From Arsukibacterium sp. UBA3155 (GTDB taxonomy: Bacteria > Pseudomonadota > Gammaproteobacteria > Enterobacterales > Alteromonadaceae): a stretch of DNA of 64,000 nucleotides. The stretch spans positions 1 through 64,000 of the forward strand of contig DEYP01000011.1 in NCBI GenBank assembly GCA_002364615.1, written 5' to 3'. The notes below the pieces were generated by a model. It ran no database searches, had not been told where the DNA came from, and was given only the letters and a program-made list of their open reading frames with translations. Both the position numbers and the translations under genes were made by a program. This document shows, one piece after another, positions 48,535 through 59,060 of this stretch (its first letter is position 1; every line of letters starts with the position of its first letter).

Positions 48535-49323
48535 TTAATAGTAACCCAGTAGACGGCGCAACCCCGGCGCGGCATATTCAACCAATTGCTTTTGCATATC
48601 GGGCAATACCGCAGGTAACTCCACTTTTTGTCCGGCCAGGTTTTCGCGGTAGGTGCCGCTTTGTTCTTTATCGGCGCCGGCTAACACCCGCTCACGCCAA
48701 TCTGCCGGTAACTCAGCTAAACCCAGTGGTTGCAATAAATCTGTAAAAAAGGCTTCGGCCTGTGGCGTATCCAGTTTTTTCAAATATGAAATAACGTCTT
48801 CGAAGCGCACTAACTTACTACCGGTTCCGAGCCAGGCCACCGCATTATGAGTATAAATTTCGTTTAAGGTTGGCGCTTTCTGGTAAATACCAAAAATCAT
48901 CATATTCAGCATTTGCTCAATAGATACTTTGCCACCTTTTAAGTGATCCATAGACCCCTGAAAAGTATCAGACAGGAAAAATCGGGCACGAGCCAGTACC
49001 CAGTCATACGGATCACGCACAATAACCAGCTGCCGGACATTTTTCAGGGCAATGGCTGAGCTGTCGGAGAACAATAAATGGCCCCAGCTAAGCTGAGGCT
49101 GGACAGAACTGAACGCGGCCAGATGCTGGTGCAAAATCGGGATCTGAATAAATTGCTTATCATACTGCTGCGCTACCGGCACAAACATTCTGAAAATATT
49201 TTTCAATAAATGCGTGCCGCATTTTGGCACAGAGTTTAAAAATACCGGCTGTTGTAGCGCGGTTTGCTGATAATTAGCATTAATGCTGTTTAACGTGTCG
49301 GGTTTAGCGTGGATCGTTGGCAT
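48535..49323 (-). CDS. Sulfotransferase-family protein
   Basis: 262-residue PAPS-dependent sulfotransferase-like protein. The 5'-phosphosulfate loop is VFLNSVPKCGTHLLKNIF (about 27-44) and the 3'-phosphate motif is RQLVIVRDPYDWVLARARFF (about 95-114). It has no signal peptide, so is probably cytoplasmic. The acceptor is unknown. It lies between the receptor gene and the halogenase, likely in an operon with the latter. Confidence 0.8.
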   Translation of the reverse strand: MPTIHAKPDTLNSINANYQQTALQQPVFLNSVPKCGTHLLKNIFRMFVPVAQQYDKQFIQIPILHQHLAAFSSVQPQLSWGHLLFSDSSAIALKNVRQLVIVRDPYDWVLARARFFLSDTFQGSMDHLKGGKVSIEQMLNMMIFGIYQKAPTLNEIYTHNAVAWLGTGSKLVRFEDVISYLKKLDTPQAEAFFTDLLQPLGLAELPADWRERVLAGADKEQSGTYRENLAGQKVELPAVLPDMQKQLVEYAAPGLRRLLGYY

Positions 49324-49417
49324 GTTAATCTCTTTTCTATATTTTTACTTTTAACCGCAACTCTTTCACGGGTAAAGCCAGGCTATGTTTTTAACCTGTT
49401 TTAGCTTGCTAAGTAAA

Positions 49418-49446
49418 TAAAAATGCCGACTTTCGCCGGCATTTAT
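49418..49446 (-). terminator. Terminator after the TonB-dependent receptor gene
   Basis: ATGCCG...CGGCAT stem (49423-49442) with T-rich minus tail (TTTTTATTT). It separates the receptor from the sulfotransferase and halogenase, which are 95 bases further on. Confidence 0.75.
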
Positions 49447-49466
49447 TTAACTGCTAATAACTAAAC

Positions 49467-52415
49467 TCAGAACGAGTATGACGCGTTTAAGAACAAGCGA
49501 CGGCCTAACCAGTCATACTGACTGTAGAAAGCAGAGGTGCCTAAACGGCTAACCCGCGCGCTAGAACTTACTTTAGGCGGCTCTTTATCAAAGGCATTTG
49601 CCACACCAAACGTTACATCAAGCCCGGCATCGCGGAACTCTTTGGTCACTGAGAAGGCATGATAAACAACCGCATCAGCATCTACAACGATCCGTACATC
49701 TTCACCACGATAGGTCGTTGTAATGTTGTCACCATTTGATACAGCAGCTATATAGCGAGCTGTCCAATTAAACGTCCAGTCATCATAGTCTAAGGCTACC
49801 ATTAGATTACCGACATCTTTTGGACTACCTATTTCACCGGTTCTGTCCAATGGCTCACTGGTAGCAAATAATTTCTGTGATGCCTCTAGCTGACGAGTAT
49901 GCTGGTAGGTGGCGCTTAACTCACCCACAGGTGTATCAATCCTGTATCCTAGTTGCATATCAATACCACGATTAACCTGAGTTGAAATATTCAGGTAACC
50001 ACCACGTACATCGGTGATCCGTAAATCAGTTGGGTCACGATCAAATTGGCTGCAAAGTGGTTCAGTACCAAAAGTTTCAGAAATATAACAATTACCAACA
50101 ATTTGACCTGCAGTTAAACTCGTTACTTCACCAGTAATTTCAATATTGAAATAGTCAATTGACGCGCTGAAATTATCGATAAACTCAGGGATCCAGACTA
50201 AGCCAACTGTTTTTGCAACTGAGGTTTCTGCCTCCAACTGACCCGCACCACCACCAGTGGTAACAGTTGCAGAAATCGCACCACCACCAAAATCAGCCGG
50301 GATGCCATCAGCCGCACAGTTATCCGCCACTATTTCAAGGGTAGTGCCCGCTGCTACGCCGTCACCCCAGTTAATACAAGGGTCGATAGCCCGCTGACCA
50401 ACAAAACTGGTCTGATTATTCAGATACAATTCATACAATGCTGGCGAGCGGAATGAAGTACCACGGGAAGCTCGCAGGCGGAAGCCCTGGCCAATCTGCC
50501 AGTTAACACCCGCTTTGTAGGTGTAATCGCTACCGTAAGATGATACGTCGGTATATCGCCCAGACAGATTAAAGTCCACTGACTCAGCAAACGGCATATC
50601 ACGCAGTACTGGGATTTGTAGTTCAGTAAATACTGCCTTGGTATTGTGTTTACCTTCGGTGATGCCGGCAGAAGTCTGACCCCAGGTATTGGCGCGTAGG
50701 GTTTCTGATCCGGGGGTATCTTTAATAGAATCGCGCTGATAACTGGCACCCACTACCACACCAATTGGGCCTGCCGGTAATTCCAATAAATCACCGGTAA
50801 TATAACCTTCCAGCGTTTGCTGTTTATAAACTGTATTACCTATCTGCTCGCCAAACAGGAAGTCACGTACCTCACCGGTGATATTACCCGCCAGGAATTG
50901 CGGATCTAACCAGGGAACATCCACACAAGGTACACCACGAATTGGGGTAACTTCACCAGCGCATGAACCTGAGGCAAAGTTATACGGCGATATCGCATCT
51001 TCATAAATTAACTTAGACTGATACTCACCGTCATTATGAGTATCCTGATAAGACACATCCCAGAACCAGTTGCCAAAATCACCATTTAAACCGAGTACAA
51101 AACGACGGTAATCTACCGTGATTTTCTCACCTGAATGGTCGGTAATAGCGGTAGGGCTTAACCACTGGGCACCAGTCCAACCAGCGCTTAACGGGTCACC
51201 GGCAAAAAAGTCTTCATTGTATTTATAACTCCAGAACTGACGGTATCCGTTACTGGTCGTAGTCCGGCGGTTAAGTAAAGCTTCACCATAAAGCATGACG
51301 CTATCACTTAGCTCATAATCACCCTGAGCATAGGCAGTAATTAATTCATTTTCCGGAATTAATGTTTCGCGATCTTGAAACGGATGGTCAGCGTTCGCTA
51401 CCGCATCTGAAGCGCGGTCATACGCTACCGGGAACCAACCAGGAGGTGCAACCAGAAAATCCGGGTTGCTTGGATCTGTCGCAAAACCAGGAATATAGTT
51501 GGCTAAGTCACCATCGTAATCAAACTGTGCCTTGGCGCCAGCCGGCACGTTGCCGCCATCGCCCTGATAGTCATATAACCAGATATGGCCCCATAATAAA
51601 TCATTACAATGAGCCTTACCGGTTCTCGGATCAATCGGGTCAACCCGCTCACCACTTACTGGATCAAAAATATAACGCTCGGCACAATTGAAGAAACTAC
51701 GCTGGCCCTGTGCCAGCTCTTCCTGCATTTTATAATCGCCAACAACTCGGAATGAGCCCCGGCCAAAAGTTTTACCGTAAGTGGCGTTTAACTGATAGTT
51801 TTCACCACCGCTTTCGGTGGGTTGTGAAGTATTAAAGTTTACCGAAGCGTCATCACCTTTTTTGGTAATAATATTAATTACACCAGCAACGGCGTCAGAG
51901 CCGTACAGCGATGAAGCGCCATCTTTTAAGATTTCAATGCGGTCGATTGCGGATAATGGCAATACGTTCGGATCAAAAGAAGATACCTGACCACGGGTAC
52001 CGGCAGGGCCTGCGCGGCGTCCATTTAATAAAACAAGAGTACGGTTAGCGCCTAAACCACGCAATGAAATGCTTTCTGAACCAGAGCCACCTTCAGTAAC
52101 AAAAGCGGTAGATGCCGCCGCAGTGATCTGGTTTGAACCGGCTGCAATGGTAGAGTTACGTAATAATTCGCCCAAATTGCTGATACCCTGGCTGGCCGCT
52201 GCACTGGCACTGATTATTTCAATAGGCGCAGCCTGATCCAGACCGTCGGTTCGGATCCGCGAACCAACGACCTGAATCCGTTCGGTTTTCTCTTCGGCTT
52301 TTTCTGTTTCAACACTTTGGTCTTGCGCTTGCAGGCTAAACATGGATGACGCCAGCACACAGCTGACTGCCAACGACAGCGGCTTCTTCCTGATAATTGG
52401 AGCAACGTTTTTCAT
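49467..52415 (-). CDS. TonB-dependent outer-membrane receptor
   Basis: 982-residue receptor. The signal peptide (about 1-30, ending SLQAQ) is followed by a short acidic segment, the TonB-box-like IQVVGSRI (about 47-54), the plug domain with LRNSTIAAGSN, ISLRGLGANRTLVLLNGRRAGP and GASSLYGSDAVAGVINIITKK, and a long barrel ending FLNASYSF. Several cysteine pairs sit in extracellular loops. No anti-sigma-interaction extension was seen. The ligand is unknown; the halogenase and sulfotransferase downstream may chemically modify the same compound. A plausible operator lies upstream. Confidence 0.93.
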   Translation of the reverse strand: MKNVAPIIRKKPLSLAVSCVLASSMFSLQAQDQSVETEKAEEKTERIQVVGSRIRTDGLDQAAPIEIISASAAASQGISNLGELLRNSTIAAGSNQITAAASTAFVTEGGSGSESISLRGLGANRTLVLLNGRRAGPAGTRGQVSSFDPNVLPLSAIDRIEILKDGASSLYGSDAVAGVINIITKKGDDASVNFNTSQPTESGGENYQLNATYGKTFGRGSFRVVGDYKMQEELAQGQRSFFNCAERYIFDPVSGERVDPIDPRTGKAHCNDLLWGHIWLYDYQGDGGNVPAGAKAQFDYDGDLANYIPGFATDPSNPDFLVAPPGWFPVAYDRASDAVANADHPFQDRETLIPENELITAYAQGDYELSDSVMLYGEALLNRRTTTSNGYRQFWSYKYNEDFFAGDPLSAGWTGAQWLSPTAITDHSGEKITVDYRRFVLGLNGDFGNWFWDVSYQDTHNDGEYQSKLIYEDAISPYNFASGSCAGEVTPIRGVPCVDVPWLDPQFLAGNITGEVRDFLFGEQIGNTVYKQQTLEGYITGDLLELPAGPIGVVVGASYQRDSIKDTPGSETLRANTWGQTSAGITEGKHNTKAVFTELQIPVLRDMPFAESVDFNLSGRYTDVSSYGSDYTYKAGVNWQIGQGFRLRASRGTSFRSPALYELYLNNQTSFVGQRAIDPCINWGDGVAAGTTLEIVADNCAADGIPADFGGGAISATVTTGGGAGQLEAETSVAKTVGLVWIPEFIDNFSASIDYFNIEITGEVTSLTAGQIVGNCYISETFGTEPLCSQFDRDPTDLRITDVRGGYLNISTQVNRGIDMQLGYRIDTPVGELSATYQHTRQLEASQKLFATSEPLDRTGEIGSPKDVGNLMVALDYDDWTFNWTARYIAAVSNGDNITTTYRGEDVRIVVDADAVVYHAFSVTKEFRDAGLDVTFGVANAFDKEPPKVSSSARVSRLGTSAFYSQYDWLGRRLFLNASYSF

Positions 52416-52459
52416 AAAAGCTTCCTGAATAGATTTTTATTATGTTTTAAGGCGGCGAG

Positions 52460-52478
52460 TGACAACACAACATTGTCA
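52460..52478. promoter_or_regulatory. Inverted repeat TGACAA-N7-TTGTCA upstream of the receptor gene
   Basis: A symmetric 19-base site 45 bases before the receptor ATG. The position, between a possible promoter and the start, suits a repressor. No regulator gene is adjacent. Confidence 0.45.
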
Positions 52479-52582
52479 AAGTTCACCGACATCTGAATCT
52501 ATACTAGTGGCTCAAAAATGAAATGCAATCAAAAATGTACGTTCACTCTAATTTTAACACCCTGTGCCGAGCTTTATTTGCA

Positions 52583-52614
52583 TAAAAAAAACCGCCAACT
52601 GGCGGTTTTTTTTT
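52583..52614 (-). terminator. sucD terminator
   Basis: ACCGCC/GGCGGT stem with a 4-base loop and eight A / nine T on the two sides, immediately after the sucD stop. Confidence 0.9.
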
Positions 52615-52631
52615 GTTCTTTTAGCTACAGC

Positions 52632-53504
52632 TTACCAGCCAGTAACTTCTTTTAACGCCTGACCAATATCGGCCAAACTTTTTACCGTCTTAACACCAGC
52701 ATCTTCAAGTGCAGCAAACTTTTCATCTGCAGTGCCTTTACCACCAGAGATGATAGCGCCAGCATGGCCCATCCGCTTACCGGCAGGTGCAGTAACACCA
52801 GCGATGTAAGATACTACAGGCTTAGTTACGTGCTCTTTAATATAAGCTGCTGCTTCTTCTTCTGCAGAACCGCCGATTTCACCAATCATCACGATAGCTT
52901 CGGTTTTTGGATCTTCCTGGAACAACTTCAGAATGTCGATAAAGTTAGAACCTGGAATTGGATCACCACCGATACCAACACAGGTAGACTGGCCGAAACC
53001 GTGATCAGTGGTTTGCTTAACTGCTTCATACGTCAGGGTGCCTGACCGTGAAACGATACCGACCCGGCCTGGTTTATGAATGTGGCCTGGCATAATACCA
53101 ATTTTACATTCACCCGGCGTGATAACACCCGGACAGTTAGGGCCAATCAGGATTACGCCTAATTCATCACATTTTACTTTAGCATCTAACATATCAAGTG
53201 TTGGGATGCCTTCAGTAATACAGACGATTAACTGAATGCCGCTGTTTGCCGCTTCCAGAATAGAGTCTTTACAAAATGCTGCCGGTACATAAATAACAGA
53301 TGCAGTAGCGCCTGTTGCATCTACGGCTTCCTGAACTGTGTTAAAAACAGGCAAACCTAAATGAGTCTGACCGCCTTTACCTGGTGTTACGCCACCAACC
53401 ATCTTGGTACCGTATGCGATTGCTTGTTCAGAGTGAAAGGTACCCTGAGCACCGGTGAAACCCTGACAAATTACTTTGGTATCTTTATTAATTAATACGC
53501 TCAT
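52632..53504 (-). CDS. sucD: Succinyl-CoA ligase alpha subunit
   Basis: CoA-binding subunit of succinyl-CoA synthetase. N-terminal [41 protein letters not shown], and the phosphohistidine in [16 protein letters not shown] (about residue 247). Its 290 residues are the full family length. The gene begins 10 bases after sucC. Confidence 0.96.
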   Translation of the reverse strand: MSVLINKDTKVICQGFTGAQGTFHSEQAIAYGTKMVGGVTPGKGGQTHLGLPVFNTVQEAVDATGATASVIYVPAAFCKDSILEAANSGIQLIVCITEGIPTLDMLDAKVKCDELGVILIGPNCPGVITPGECKIGIMPGHIHKPGRVGIVSRSGTLTYEAVKQTTDHGFGQSTCVGIGGDPIPGSNFIDILKLFQEDPKTEAIVMIGEIGGSAEEEAAAYIKEHVTKPVVSYIAGVTAPAGKRMGHAGAIISGGKGTADEKFAALEDAGVKTVKSLADIGQALKEVTGW

Positions 53505-53514
53505 TCGTTACCCC

Positions 53515-54681
53515 TTATGCCTTAGCCGCTGCTGCAACCACTTGCTTGGCAGCACTGGTCAGGTCTGTGTCAGCGATGATATTCAGGCCGCTTTCAGACA
53601 GCACTTTAGCACCAACTTCTGCATTGTTGCCCTGCAGACGCACCACTACCGGTACTTTAACGCCAACTTCTTTCACCGCGCCAATAACACCTTCAGCAAT
53701 CATATCGCAACGCACGATACCGCCGAAAATGTTAATAAATACTGCTTTAACAGCATCATCAGACAGGATAATTTTAAAGGCTTCAACAACGCGCTCTTTG
53801 GTGGCACCACCACCAACGTCCAGGAAGTTAGCCGGCTTACCACCATGCAGCTTAACGATGTCCATAGTGCCCATTGCCAGGCCTGCACCGTTAACCATAC
53901 AACCGATATCACCACCTAACGCCACGTAGTTCAGTTCCCACGACGCGGCATGCGCTTCACGAGGATCTTCCTGTGAAGGATCTTGCATCGCTTTTAATTC
54001 AGGGTGACGGTACAGCGCATTGCCATCAATCACTAACTTGGCATCTAAACAGTGCAAATCACCGGCTGGGGTAATAACCAGCGGGTTAACTTCAAGCAAT
54101 GCCAGGTCTTTTTCCTGGAACAGTTTCGCTAAACCCATAAAGATTTTGACGAACTGGTTAACTTGCTTGCCTTCAAGGCCCAGTTTAAACGCCAGGTCAC
54201 GGCCCTGGTACGGCTGCGCGCCAACCAACGGGTCGATAGCCGCTTTTAAGATTTTTTCCGGGGTTTCATGGGCAACCGTTTCAATTTCAACGCCGCCTTC
54301 AGTAGAGGCCATAAACACGATACGACGTGAAGCGCGATCAACCACAGCGCCCAGATACAATTCCTGAGCAATATCTGTACAAGGTTCAACCAAAATACGG
54401 CTAACAGGCTGACCTTTTTCGTCTGTCTGATACGTAACCAGGTTTTTACCAAGCCACTTTTCCGCGAATGCTTTGATGTCTTCTTTGCTTTTAACCAGTT
54501 TAACGCCGCCCGCTTTACCGCGACCGCCAGCGTGAACCTGTGCTTTGACAACAAACATATCGCCGCCGATTTTATCTGCAGCTGCTACCGCTTCTTCTAC
54601 CGTAGCTGCGGCGATGCCTTTAGATACAGGCAAACCATATTGGGCAAACAGTTGCTTACCCTGATACTCGTGCAAATTCAT
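53515..54681 (-). CDS. sucC: Succinyl-CoA ligase beta subunit
   Basis: ATP-grasp subunit that sets nucleotide specificity. [18 protein letters not shown] at the N-terminus, [17 protein letters not shown], and the [13 protein letters not shown] plus [12 protein letters not shown]-type C-terminal motif ([13 protein letters not shown]). 388 residues. It is separated from sucB by a strong hairpin, so its expression level may differ from sucAB. Confidence 0.96.
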   Translation of the reverse strand: MNLHEYQGKQLFAQYGLPVSKGIAAATVEEAVAAADKIGGDMFVVKAQVHAGGRGKAGGVKLVKSKEDIKAFAEKWLGKNLVTYQTDEKGQPVSRILVEPCTDIAQELYLGAVVDRASRRIVFMASTEGGVEIETVAHETPEKILKAAIDPLVGAQPYQGRDLAFKLGLEGKQVNQFVKIFMGLAKLFQEKDLALLEVNPLVITPAGDLHCLDAKLVIDGNALYRHPELKAMQDPSQEDPREAHAASWELNYVALGGDIGCMVNGAGLAMGTMDIVKLHGGKPANFLDVGGGATKERVVEAFKIILSDDAVKAVFINIFGGIVRCDMIAEGVIGAVKEVGVKVPVVVRLQGNNAEVGAKVLSESGLNIIADTDLTSAAKQVVAAAAKA

Positions 54682-54776
54682 GGCTATTTTCCGTTCATTT
54701 GAATATGGAAGCTGCCCGTTATGGTGCAGCCTGATGTTTCGATCGGCGCATATTATAGTGCCAACCGGCGAAATAC

Positions 54777-54808
54777 AAAATGCTGTTGTCCTAAAACAAC
54801 AGCATTTT
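54777..54808 (-). terminator. Hairpin between sucB and sucC
   Basis: 13-base perfect stem AAAATGCTGTTGT/ACAACAGCATTTT with a 6-base loop. The minus-strand tail is TTTTGTATTT. It could stop sucAB transcription or act as a partial terminator/processing site ahead of sucCD. Confidence 0.75.
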
Positions 54809-54828
54809 CTTGCACTTTTTCTGAATAA

Positions 54829-56079
54829 TCAGATATCCAGTAAAATACGGGTTGGATCTTCCAGCAATTCTTTAATGGTTACCAGGAAACCTACCGACTC
54901 TTTACCATCGATAATCCGGTGATCGTAAGACAATGCCAGATACATCATTGGCAGAATTTCCATCTTGCCATCAACCACCATTACCCGGTCCTGAATTTTA
55001 TGCATTCCCAGAATAGCCGACTGTGGCGGGTTAATAATGGGGGTCGACATTAGCGAGCCAAATACACCACCGTTAGTAATAGTAAAATTACCACCGGTTA
55101 AATCGTCCATCGCTAACTTGCCATCACGTCCTTTTAACGCTAAGTCTTTGATGGCTTTTTCAATTTCAGCCAGGTTCATTTTGTCGCAGTCACGTAATAC
55201 CGGCGTTACCAGACCACGTGGCGTTGATACCGCAATACTGACATCAAAATAGTTGTGGTACACAATGTCATCGCCATCAATTGCTGCATTAACTTCAGGG
55301 AAGCGCTTCAGCGCTTCAGTCACTGCTTTAACGTAGAACGACATAAAGCCCAGACGAATACCATGGCGCTTTTCAAACACGTCCTGATATTGCTTACGCA
55401 GGTCCATTATAGGCTTCATGTTCACTTCGTTAAAGGTCGTTAACATTGCCGTGGAGTTTTTCGCTTGCAACAGACGGTTGGCAATCGTTTTCCGTAAACG
55501 AGTCATTGGTACGCGTTTCTGACTGCGATCGCCGGCAACGGCTGACGTAGTTGAACTGCTGCCTGAAGGCTTTTTGCTGCTGTCAGCAACAAATTTCTCA
55601 ACATCTTCCTTGGTTACGCGGCCGTTTTTGCCTGAGCCTTTAATTTTACTGGCGTCTAAACCTTTTTCTGAAATCATCCGACGCACTGACGGGCTTAATG
55701 CATCGTCGTTGCTGTCATCTGCTTTGTCATCAGACTTTGCTTCTGATTTTGCTGATGACTGTGCATCTTTGCTGTCTGTAGCCGATTTTTTCTTGTCGCC
55801 AGCGTCGTCTTTCTTATCTGACGAATCGTCTTTTTTCTCTGCGGAGCCACCGGCTTCCATTTTACCGATCACTTCTTCTGCAGAAACGGTCGCACCGGTA
55901 TCATGAATAATTTCACCCATGACGCCATCGGCCTGGGCAGCCACTTCAAGTACCACTTTGTCGGTTTCAATATCAACTAATACCTGATCGCGTGTTACGG
56001 CTTCGCCTGCTTTAACGTGCCAGGTGGCGATGGTTGCATCAGCAACAGATTCTGGAAGTACGGGTACTTTAATTTCCAC
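54829..56079 (-). CDS. sucB: 2-oxoglutarate dehydrogenase E2 (dihydrolipoyl succinyltransferase)
   Basis: 416-residue E2. An N-terminal lipoyl domain carries the lysine in [11 protein letters not shown] (about residue 43), then a charged, Lys/Asp/Ser-rich linker (about 80-125), the E1/E3-binding domain ([32 protein letters not shown] region, about 129-165) and the catalytic domain with [11 protein letters not shown] near the end. The start is GTG at 56079 with AAAGGTG upstream. It lies between sucA and sucC. Confidence 0.96.
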   Translation of the reverse strand: MEIKVPVLPESVADATIATWHVKAGEAVTRDQVLVDIETDKVVLEVAAQADGVMGEIIHDTGATVSAEEVIGKMEAGGSAEKKDDSSDKKDDAGDKKKSATDSKDAQSSAKSEAKSDDKADDSNDDALSPSVRRMISEKGLDASKIKGSGKNGRVTKEDVEKFVADSSKKPSGSSSTTSAVAGDRSQKRVPMTRLRKTIANRLLQAKNSTAMLTTFNEVNMKPIMDLRKQYQDVFEKRHGIRLGFMSFYVKAVTEALKRFPEVNAAIDGDDIVYHNYFDVSIAVSTPRGLVTPVLRDCDKMNLAEIEKAIKDLALKGRDGKLAMDDLTGGNFTITNGGVFGSLMSTPIINPPQSAILGMHKIQDRVMVVDGKMEILPMMYLALSYDHRIIDGKESVGFLVTIKELLEDPTRILLDI

Positions 56080-56145
56080 TTTTTCACCTTTTACCGGTTA
56101 GTCTTTTTTCGTTTAACCAGCCCGCTAGCCGGGCCGGTCATTGTA

Positions 56146-58956
56146 TTATTTAATGCTCAGTGCGTCGTTAACCAAAGCCTGCTGCTGCTTATTATGTACC
56201 GACAGATATCCTACAGCTGGTGACGATGATGCTTCACGCCCGGCATAGCTCAAATAGCCATCTTTAGGAATAGCAGAGCGGAAATGGTGCTGACTGCAGT
56301 ACCAGGCGCCCTGATTTTGTGGTTCTTCCTGACACCAGACAAAATCGGTTACATGCTGATACTGACTAAGCACGTCCATCAACTCTTCCCGGGGGAACGG
56401 GTACAACTGCTCTACCCGAACAATGGCAACGTCAGTCTGCTCACGTTTGCGACGTTCTTCAAGCAGTTCGTAGTACACCTTGCCACTACAGAATACAACG
56501 CGTTTTACCGCGTCTGGTTTAATGTCATCAATCTCACCAATAACATTAAGGAACTTGCCTGATGCCAGCTCTTCGAGCGATGAGGTCGCCTGAGGGTGAC
56601 GCAGCAGGGATTTTGGTGACATCACAATTAACGGCCGGCGCATCGGCCGAACCATTTGCCGGCGCAGCATATTAAATACCTGAGCTGGCGTGGTCGGCAC
56701 ACAAACCTGCATGTTGTGATCTGCACATAACTGCAGGAAGCGCTCTAACCGTGCGGATGAGTGCTCCGGGCCTTGCCCTTCATAACCGTGTGGCAATAAT
56801 AAGGTTAAACCACACAAACGGCCCCATTTCTGTTCACCAGAACTTAAGAACTGATCGATAACCACCTGAGCACCGTTGGCAAAATCACCAAACTGCGCTT
56901 CCCAGATCACCATCGCCCGCGGCTCAGCTGTTGCATAGCCGTATTCGATAGCCAGTACGGCTTCTTCTGATAACGCAGAATCAAAAATCTGAAATGGTCC
57001 CTGCTCATCGCTGATTTTAGTCAACGGTGTATAAGCACTGCCATCATCCTGATTATGTAATACTGCATGACGATGAAAGAAGGTACCTCGACCGGAATCC
57101 TGGCCGACAAAGCGGATCCGGTTACCATCGGCAACTGTTGCAGCATAGGCAAGTATTTCAGCCATGCCCCAATCGATCTTCTTCTCGCCGGTTAACATTA
57201 ATGCCCGGTCTTCATAAACACGGTTTACCTGGCGCTGTAACGTAACATTATCAGGTACATGGATCGCTTTTTCACCCAGCGCCACCAGCTTTTCTACTGC
57301 CATGCTGGCATCGTAGGTTGCATCCCAGTCGTGGCCCAGAAATGGCGTCCAGTCAACCGACGGCTCGCTCATTGGCTGCCACTCGTCAACCACGCAATCG
57401 CCTTTATCCAGCGCATCACGATAATCGTTAATTAACGCCTTAATATCATCTTCGGTGCAAACGCCTTCATTCACTAATTTCTTAGCGTAAATCTCGCGTG
57501 GCGTCGGATGCTTCTTAATTTTCTGATACATCAATGGCTGAGTCGCGTTTGGCTCGTCAGACTCATTGTGACCATTACGCCGATAACAAAATAAATCGAT
57601 AACGACGTCACGTTTAAATGTATTACGGTAATCTACTGCTAATTGCGCCACAAATATGACAGCTTCCGGATCATCACCGTTAACATGAAAAATAGGCGCC
57701 AGCACCATCTTGGCAATATCAGTACAATATGGTGTAGAGCGGGTATCTTCCGGGTTAGAGGTGGTAAAGCCCACCTGGTTATTAATGACCACCCGCACCG
57801 TGCCACCCACTTTGAAAGCTCGGGTTTGCGAAATATTAAAGGTTTCAGCCACTACACCCTGACCGGCAAAAGCAGAATCACCGTGAATGGTAATAGGTAA
57901 TGCCAGAGAACCGTCAGTACAACCCCGACGATCCAGTCTGGCGCGCACTGAACCAATCACCACCGGATTAACGATTTCCAGATGTGAAGGATTAAACGCT
58001 AAGGCCAAATGGACATTGCCGCCTTTGGTCGCAAAATCGGATGAAAAACCCATATGGTATTTAACATCACCGGCGCCAACCACTTCATATTTACCGGCAA
58101 ATTCGTCGAACAAGGTAGACGGGTTTTTACCCAGGACGTTAATTAAGGTATTCAGGCGGCCACGGTGGGCCATACCAATAACAGAATCTTTCGCTCCCTG
58201 CTCACCAGCACGATGTATCATGGCTTTTAGCATCGGGATCATGGCGTCGCCACCTTCCAGGCCAAAACGTTTGGCTCCCGGGAACTTAGAGCCTAAATAT
58301 TTTTCCAGGCCATCTGCTGCCACCAGGCCTTTTAAAATGCCGAGTCGGGTTTCTTTATCAAATACCGAAGTAGATTGGGTGCCTTCAAGTCGTTGCTGGA
58401 TCCAGCGTTTCTCGTCGGTCGAGACGATATGCATATACTCAGCGCCGATAGAACCGCAGTAGGTTTTTTCCAGTGCTTTATGCAAATCGCCTAATTTCAT
58501 GGTTTCCTGACCACTGGCGAATGATCCAACATTGAACTCGGTATCGTAATCAGCTTCAGACAAATCATGAAACGACAGTTCAAGGTCACGAACTCTTGGT
58601 TGTTTCCATAAATTTAACGGGTCAAGGTTTGCATGCTGATGACCGCGGAAACGATAAGAATTGATAAGTTGCAGCACTTTGACCTGACGGGTGTCAGTAG
58701 CGCTACCACTGTTAACAACCACCACTTCACGGTGCTTGTTACGGGCTAAATCGGCAAACTGCTGACGTACGTCAGCGTGTCGAGTTTCAAGATCGACCCC
58801 ATCGATTTTTGGCAAACCGGCGAAAAACTCACGCCATTCGTCACCAACACTGGTGGGCTCTGCTAGGTAGGATTCATAGAGTTCATCCACATAGGCCATG
58901 TTACCACCGCCAAGATGTGAAGACTCTAACCACGCCTTCATTACACCTTCGTGCAT
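56146..58956 (-). CDS. sucA: 2-oxoglutarate dehydrogenase E1
   Basis: Thiamine diphosphate-dependent decarboxylase of the 2-oxoglutarate dehydrogenase complex. In its 936 residues the N-terminal MHEGVMKAWLESSHL aligns with E. coli SucA, supporting the ATG at 58956. The central GMAHRGRLNTLINVLGK and HGDSAFAGQGVVAE motifs and the transketolase-like C-terminal half are complete. It is downstream of sdhB, with a hairpin in between. Confidence 0.97.
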   Translation of the reverse strand: MHEGVMKAWLESSHLGGGNMAYVDELYESYLAEPTSVGDEWREFFAGLPKIDGVDLETRHADVRQQFADLARNKHREVVVVNSGSATDTRQVKVLQLINSYRFRGHQHANLDPLNLWKQPRVRDLELSFHDLSEADYDTEFNVGSFASGQETMKLGDLHKALEKTYCGSIGAEYMHIVSTDEKRWIQQRLEGTQSTSVFDKETRLGILKGLVAADGLEKYLGSKFPGAKRFGLEGGDAMIPMLKAMIHRAGEQGAKDSVIGMAHRGRLNTLINVLGKNPSTLFDEFAGKYEVVGAGDVKYHMGFSSDFATKGGNVHLALAFNPSHLEIVNPVVIGSVRARLDRRGCTDGSLALPITIHGDSAFAGQGVVAETFNISQTRAFKVGGTVRVVINNQVGFTTSNPEDTRSTPYCTDIAKMVLAPIFHVNGDDPEAVIFVAQLAVDYRNTFKRDVVIDLFCYRRNGHNESDEPNATQPLMYQKIKKHPTPREIYAKKLVNEGVCTEDDIKALINDYRDALDKGDCVVDEWQPMSEPSVDWTPFLGHDWDATYDASMAVEKLVALGEKAIHVPDNVTLQRQVNRVYEDRALMLTGEKKIDWGMAEILAYAATVADGNRIRFVGQDSGRGTFFHRHAVLHNQDDGSAYTPLTKISDEQGPFQIFDSALSEEAVLAIEYGYATAEPRAMVIWEAQFGDFANGAQVVIDQFLSSGEQKWGRLCGLTLLLPHGYEGQGPEHSSARLERFLQLCADHNMQVCVPTTPAQVFNMLRRQMVRPMRRPLIVMSPKSLLRHPQATSSLEELASGKFLNVIGEIDDIKPDAVKRVVFCSGKVYYELLEERRKREQTDVAIVRVEQLYPFPREELMDVLSQYQHVTDFVWCQEEPQNQGAWYCSQHHFRSAIPKDGYLSYAGREASSSPAVGYLSVHNKQQQALVNDALSIK

Positions 58957-58993
58957 TTAGTTTCCCTTATTTCTGAGCACCTGGAAAAAAGTA

Positions 58994-59034
58994 GCAAAAA
59001 AACCGTCACTTCGCTGGCGAAATGGCCGGTTTTT
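58994..59034 (-). terminator. Hairpin with T tract between sdhB and sucA
   Basis: AACCG...TTCGC/GCGAA...CCGGTT imperfect stem (59001-59032) followed on the minus strand by seven T. It probably acts as a partial terminator reducing sdh-to-suc readthrough. Confidence 0.6.
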
Positions 59035-59060
59035 CAAATATTAACTAAAATAAGGGCGCA

